Both the position numbers and the translations under genes were made by a program. Of a stretch of DNA of 26,669 nt, positions 23,186-26,669 are shown piece after piece; within the stretch, counting starts at the first letter, position 1, and every line of letters begins with the position of its first letter. This DNA comes from UMGS1484 sp045661365 (lineage in GTDB: Bacteria; Bacillota; Clostridia; Oscillospirales; Acutalibacteraceae). Under the pieces are notes generated by a model, which saw only the letters and a list, made by a program, of their open reading frames with translations, was not told where the DNA came from and searched no databases. The stretch covers positions 1 through 26,669 of the forward strand of contig JAZRFL010000056.1 of assembly GCA_045661365.1 (NCBI GenBank). Direction: 5' to 3'.

Positions 23186-23875
23186 TTATACCAGTTCTTT
23201 GCTCTTACGATTGAGCTTTTTTCTTTTGCGAATCAACCAAAGCGTTCCTGCCAAGGAAGCCACGGCAATCACCCCGCCCAAGACCAGCAAGACGTACTGA
23301 CCGACGATTTGGTTGCTACGGTATTCTTCCGGAGTTTTGGCATCGTCATAGTAAAAGCACCAGTCCAGCTTTTCACCGGCTTCGGCTTTGCTGTAGGTTT
23401 GGTAGGACTTTTCAAAATATTCAGCCGTGGCAGATGCTTCATTGGGGTACCCATGGAAACACCCACTGAGCACCACGTCCCCAATGGAAAGGCCTTTGCT
23501 GTTTACGTAATTTTCACATTGCTTGGCAAGTTCGGCGTTGCCGTCCACCGAAAGAGACGTATAGACCAGTTTTCCGTCCTTGTCGGTAAATCGCACAATA
23601 TAATGGGTAGATTTGGCATAACCGGTCACCCGATCTCCGTTAAAAGCAAAAGCATCTACCAACACCATTTGGTCAAAATAATAGGTGTCGCCCGCCGTCA
23701 TGGACTCGTAAGAAAGAGAGGATGCATCACGCACGGACACCGTAGTGATTTTTACAATGCTGACCGCTGTCAAAACCAACCCCAATAAAAGGAACAAGCA
23801 CACCACAACCGTCCATACCGACGTTTGACGTTTTTCTTTGGCTATTTGGTTCAGCACGTCACGTTTTTGTTGCAT
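23186..23875 (-). CDS. Unknown membrane protein with two spans
   Basis: I do not recognise this 229-residue protein. Spans at about residues 19-42 and 192-214 enclose an extracytoplasmic domain of about 150 residues with aromatic-rich strands and two Cys. The C-terminus is basic (RKRKKLNRKSKE). It begins 8 bp after trkA, with AGGTGA before its ATG, so it is co-transcribed with trkA; a terminator follows at 23146-23178. A link with potassium transport is possible from position alone. Confidence 0.75.
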   Translation of the reverse strand: MQQKRDVLNQIAKEKRQTSVWTVVVCLFLLLGLVLTAVSIVKITTVSVRDASSLSYESMTAGDTYYFDQMVLVDAFAFNGDRVTGYAKSTHYIVRFTDKDGKLVYTSLSVDGNAELAKQCENYVNSKGLSIGDVVLSGCFHGYPNEASATAEYFEKSYQTYSKAEAGEKLDWCFYYDDAKTPEEYRSNQIVGQYVLLVLGGVIAVASLAGTLWLIRKRKKLNRKSKELV

Positions 23876-23883
23876 ATTATCAC

Positions 23884-25239
23884 CTACTGCAAAATATCGC
23901 TGATCTCATTGATCCCGCTGCGGGTGGTCACCACCACAATGTTGTCGCCCGGCATAATGCAATCATCCCCTGTGGGGTGCAAGTGCTTGCCCCCACGGGT
24001 AATCACCGCGATCAAAATATTTTTCTTTAATTTCAGTTGTTTCAAGGGAACGTTGTTTCCTTCAAAGCCTTTTCCCACGTGGAATTCAATTCCCTCGGCA
24101 CCGCCCCCTGCCAAACTGATCAAGGTCTCAAAACTGCTGTCTTCCGAGTTTTGTATGGCACGCACGTACCGTACCACCCGCTGAGTCGTGATCATGTGGG
24201 GGGTGACCACGCAGTCGATCCCTGCTTTTTCCAACACACCGCCAAAGGTGATGTGATTGATCTTGGTCACTACCTTGTGCACATTTTGGGATTGGGCAAA
24301 CATGGAAATGATCACGTTTTCTTCGTCCAACCCGGTCAATGCCGCCAAACCGTCGGCTTCGTCTATATCTTCTTCCATCAAAGCGTCTTGCTGGGTACCG
24401 TCGCAATGCACCACCGCTACTTTAGGAAGTAGCTCTGCCAATTTTTCGCAAATGGCACGATCTTTTTCCAAAATTTTAACGTCCATGCCGGCTTCTTGCA
24501 AGCTTCGTGCCAAATAGTACCCGATTCGACCGCCGCCAACAATCATAACTCGTTTGATCTTGCGACCGGTATATCCCACTTTTTTGCAAAAATGGTTAAT
24601 ATCACGGAAATTCCCCGTAATGCTGATACGGTCACCCGCTTGTATAACAAAATCCCCGCGGGGAATCAACACTTCGTCTCCCCGTTGCACGGTACACACC
24701 AACACCTTGGTTTTGTAGTGCGCCGAGATCTGCATCAAGCTCATACCCACCAGGGGATTGGTTTCTTTCACCGGCAGTTCAATGATCTCTACCCGCCCCC
24801 GAGAAAAGAAGTCAATATGCAACGCCGAGGGAAAACGGAAAATACGAGAGATCTCTTCTGCCGCTTCCAATTCGGGGTTTACGTTGATCCCTGCGCCCAT
24901 GTCGGAGCGCAACAGTTCAATACTTTTGTTATATTCGATTCCCCGAATACGTGCCACCGTGTGTTGAGCGCCCATTTTTTGAGCAAGGATCGAACAAACG
25001 ATATTCACCTCGTCCGACTGGGCTACCGACACTACCATATGAGCATCTTCCACCCCTGCCTCGGACAACACGGTCCAGTCAATGCCGTTGCCGTTCACAC
25101 CAAACACGTTGTTTTCGGTCAAGCTGGTGCTTAGTGCCCGCTCGTTGTAGTCCACGACCACCACTTGGTGTCCTTCGTCTGCCAGCTTGCGGGAAATAGC
25201 AGAGCCCAATTTCCCGTTGCCGATTACTACGATTTTCAC
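23884..25239 (-). CDS. trkA: Trk potassium uptake regulator TrkA
   Basis: This gene encodes 451 residues built as a tandem duplication: Rossmann RCK_N domain (VVIGNGKLGS) with RCK_C, then a second RCK_N (MIVGGGRIGYYLA) with RCK_C. TrkA binds NAD(H) or ATP on the inner face of the membrane and gates the TrkH/KtrB potassium channel, which is not in the window. The start is taken as GTG 25239, preceded by AAAGGGG; an upstream TTG has no ribosome site. It has its own promoter and is divergent from sbcD. Confidence 0.95.
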   Translation of the reverse strand: MKIVVIGNGKLGSAISRKLADEGHQVVVVDYNERALSTSLTENNVFGVNGNGIDWTVLSEAGVEDAHMVVSVAQSDEVNIVCSILAQKMGAQHTVARIRGIEYNKSIELLRSDMGAGINVNPELEAAEEISRIFRFPSALHIDFFSRGRVEIIELPVKETNPLVGMSLMQISAHYKTKVLVCTVQRGDEVLIPRGDFVIQAGDRISITGNFRDINHFCKKVGYTGRKIKRVMIVGGGRIGYYLARSLQEAGMDVKILEKDRAICEKLAELLPKVAVVHCDGTQQDALMEEDIDEADGLAALTGLDEENVIISMFAQSQNVHKVVTKINHITFGGVLEKAGIDCVVTPHMITTQRVVRYVRAIQNSEDSSFETLISLAGGGAEGIEFHVGKGFEGNNVPLKQLKLKKNILIAVITRGGKHLHPTGDDCIMPGDNIVVVTTRSGINEISDILQ

Positions 25240-25274
25240 ACGGTCAACCCCTTTTGGTATCAATTAATACCCAT

Positions 25275-25303
25275 ACTATACACCTTTTGCCCCCAAAATG
25301 CAA
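25275..25303 (-). promoter_or_regulatory. Promoter of trkA
   Basis: TTGCAT (25298-25303), a 17-bp spacer and TATAGT (25275-25280) on the - strand, about 35 bp before the GTG start. Confidence 0.75.
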
Positions 25304-25336
25304 GAGGGTAACCGCTAACTTCTGTTGCAGATTTGG

Positions 25337-25365
25337 TTTACTTTCCTCCGTCGGTATGGTATAAT
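25337..25365 (+). promoter_or_regulatory. Extended -10 promoter of sbcD-sbcC
   Basis: TTTACT (25337-25342), a 17-bp spacer and TATAAT (25360-25365), with TGG directly before the -10 box forming an extended -10. Confidence 0.8.
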
Positions 25366-25396
25366 CGTTTTGTAACATTCATTGGGGAGGCCGACT

Positions 25397-26536
25397 ATGA
25401 AGCTCATTCATCTTTCCGACCTGCACTTAGGCAAGCGGGTCAATGAATTTTCCATGTTGGAGGATCAAGCGTTCATATTAAAGCAGATTCTCGGCATCAT
25501 TGACGAACACAAGCCAAACGGCGTTATCATTGCGGGGGACGTATACGACAAATCGATTCCCTCTGCCGAAGCGGTGGAACTGTTCGACAATTTTTTGGTG
25601 CGATTGTCCGCCCGTGATCTTTCGGTCTTTGTCATTAGCGGAAACCACGATTCCGCCGAGCGAATCGCCTTTGGCGGGCGTTTAATGAACAAAAGCGGCA
25701 TTTATATGTCCCCTGTGTATAACGGCACGATCGACCCCATCACCCTGACCGATGCCTTTGGCAAGGTTCACGTATATTTGCTCCCCTTTGTTAAGCCGGC
25801 AAACGTACGTCGCTTTTTCCCCGACCATGAGATCGATTCGTATACCGACGCCCTTCAAACCGCCATCGACGCCATGAAAGTAGATCCCACCGAGCGCAAC
25901 CTTTTGGTCACCCACCAATTTGTCACCGGTGCCGACCGAACCGAGTCCGAAGATATTTCGGTGGGCGGTACCGACAACGTAGATGCACGGGTGTTTGTCC
26001 CCTTTGACTACGTGGCATTGGGACATATTCACCGTGCCCAGATCTGTGGCGGCAACCAATGGATACGGTACTGCGGCACTCCTTTGAAATATTCCTTTTC
26101 CGAGGCTGCCGACCAAAAAAGTGTGACCTTGGTGGACTTGGGAGAAAAAGGTGACGTCTCAATCAAACTGATTCCCCTTACCCCCCAACGAGATATGGTA
26201 GAGATCAAAGGCACCTTTGATCAGATCACCCAAAAATCCTTTTGGGAGCATACCAACTATACCGACGATTATATGCACGTTACCCTGACCGACGAACAGG
26301 ACATTCCCGATGCCGTAAACAAACTGCGAATGATCTACAAAAACATTATGAAGTTGGACTACGACAACACCCGCACCCGTACGGTCAACCAAATCGACGG
26401 TGCCCAAGAGGCGACAAAGAAATCTCCTTACGAGCACTTTCGTGATCTGTATGAACTGCAAAACGGACACCCTTTAACCGAAGAACAGTCAGCCTTTGTG
26501 GCTGAACTGATTCAACAAATTTGGGAGGGAAACTAA
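25397..26536 (+). CDS. sbcD: Exonuclease SbcCD, subunit D
   Basis: This gene encodes 379 residues. Calcineurin-like phosphoesterase motifs appear in order: DLHLGK, GDVYDK, SGNHDS, VTHQF and GHIHR, which bind two manganese ions. With SbcC it forms the Mre11-Rad50-type nuclease that cuts hairpins and blocked DNA ends. GGGGAGG lies 6 bp before the ATG at 25397. sbcC starts one base after its stop. Confidence 0.97.
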   Translation: MKLIHLSDLHLGKRVNEFSMLEDQAFILKQILGIIDEHKPNGVIIAGDVYDKSIPSAEAVELFDNFLVRLSARDLSVFVISGNHDSAERIAFGGRLMNKSGIYMSPVYNGTIDPITLTDAFGKVHVYLLPFVKPANVRRFFPDHEIDSYTDALQTAIDAMKVDPTERNLLVTHQFVTGADRTESEDISVGGTDNVDARVFVPFDYVALGHIHRAQICGGNQWIRYCGTPLKYSFSEAADQKSVTLVDLGEKGDVSIKLIPLTPQRDMVEIKGTFDQITQKSFWEHTNYTDDYMHVTLTDEQDIPDAVNKLRMIYKNIMKLDYDNTRTRTVNQIDGAQEATKKSPYEHFRDLYELQNGHPLTEEQSAFVAELIQQIWEGN

Positions 26537-26537
26537 C

Positions 26538-26669
26538 ATGAGACCGTTACAACTGAAAATGTCGGCATTTGGCCCTTACGCAGGGGTTACCGAGCTGGAT
26601 TTCACCCAGTTGGGTACGGGAGGCCTGTACTTGATCACGGGAGACACCGGTGCAGGCAAAACCACCGTG
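26538..26669 (+). CDS. sbcC: Exonuclease SbcCD, subunit C, N-terminal start (partial)
   Basis: The first 44 residues run off the right edge. The opening MSAFGPYAG and the Walker A motif GDTGAGKTT are typical of SbcC/Rad50 ATPases, which clamp DNA for the SbcD nuclease. GGGAGG precedes the ATG and the gene is coupled to sbcD. Confidence 0.95.
   Translation, partial: MRPLQLKMSAFGPYAGVTELDFTQLGTGGLYLITGDTGAGKTTV

Overview
The window looks like chromosomal DNA of a low-GC Gram-positive anaerobe of the Clostridia, most likely an Oscillospiraceae-type gut lineage. Supporting signs are a SpoIID sporulation protein, a stand-alone ferredoxin:thioredoxin reductase catalytic chain, dockerin-type EF-hand repeats on secreted proteins, strong AGGAGG ribosome sites, consensus sigma-A promoters with 17-bp spacers, and a BspA-like leucine-rich-repeat surface protein. 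I infer the lineage from gene content and style, not from a marker gene.

Layout. Positions 1-1653 (+): end of an SPFH/band-7 protein, a small Arc-type ribbon-helix-helix protein, ComF, a ferredoxin:thioredoxin reductase-like protein and thioredoxin, all tightly packed. Positions 1780-2724 (-): SpoIID. Positions 2874-5693 (+): a citrate synthase gene interrupted by one in-frame TAA, an unknown membrane protein and an SGNH hydrolase. Positions 5833-6861 (+): gapA, followed by a 440-bp non-coding stretch with a duplicated terminator block and strong hairpins. Positions 7301-11228 (-): three small zinc-ribbon membrane proteins and a BspA-like LRR surface protein. Two of the promoters here carry the same palindrome directly against the -35 box, and a 270-bp structured, MITE-like element lies between the genes. 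Positions 11398-14296 (-): secD-secF. Positions 14437-19039 (-): pgk-tpiA-gpmI followed by a VanY-type carboxypeptidase. Positions 19172-19885 (+): an unrecognised protein. Positions 19930-23050 (-): two tandem secreted proteins that join an N-terminal dockerin-like pair to a solute-binding-protein fold. Positions 23186-25239 (-): an unknown membrane protein and TrkA. Positions 25397-26669 (+): sbcD and the start of sbcC.

Themes. Lower glycolysis is encoded in two places: gapA alone, and pgk-tpiA-gpmI as one transcript. A ferredoxin-driven thiol-reduction pair (FTR plus thioredoxin) sits behind ComF. The envelope and secretion load is heavy: SecDF, an M15 peptidase, the LRR protein, zinc-ribbon membrane proteins and dockerin-SBPs. 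The most unusual items are the citrate synthase nonsense codon, the inverted-repeat element at 8556-8825, the promoter-abutting palindromes shared by the zinc-ribbon and LRR genes, and the dockerin-SBP pair. No tRNA, rRNA, CRISPR array, transposase or phage gene was seen.
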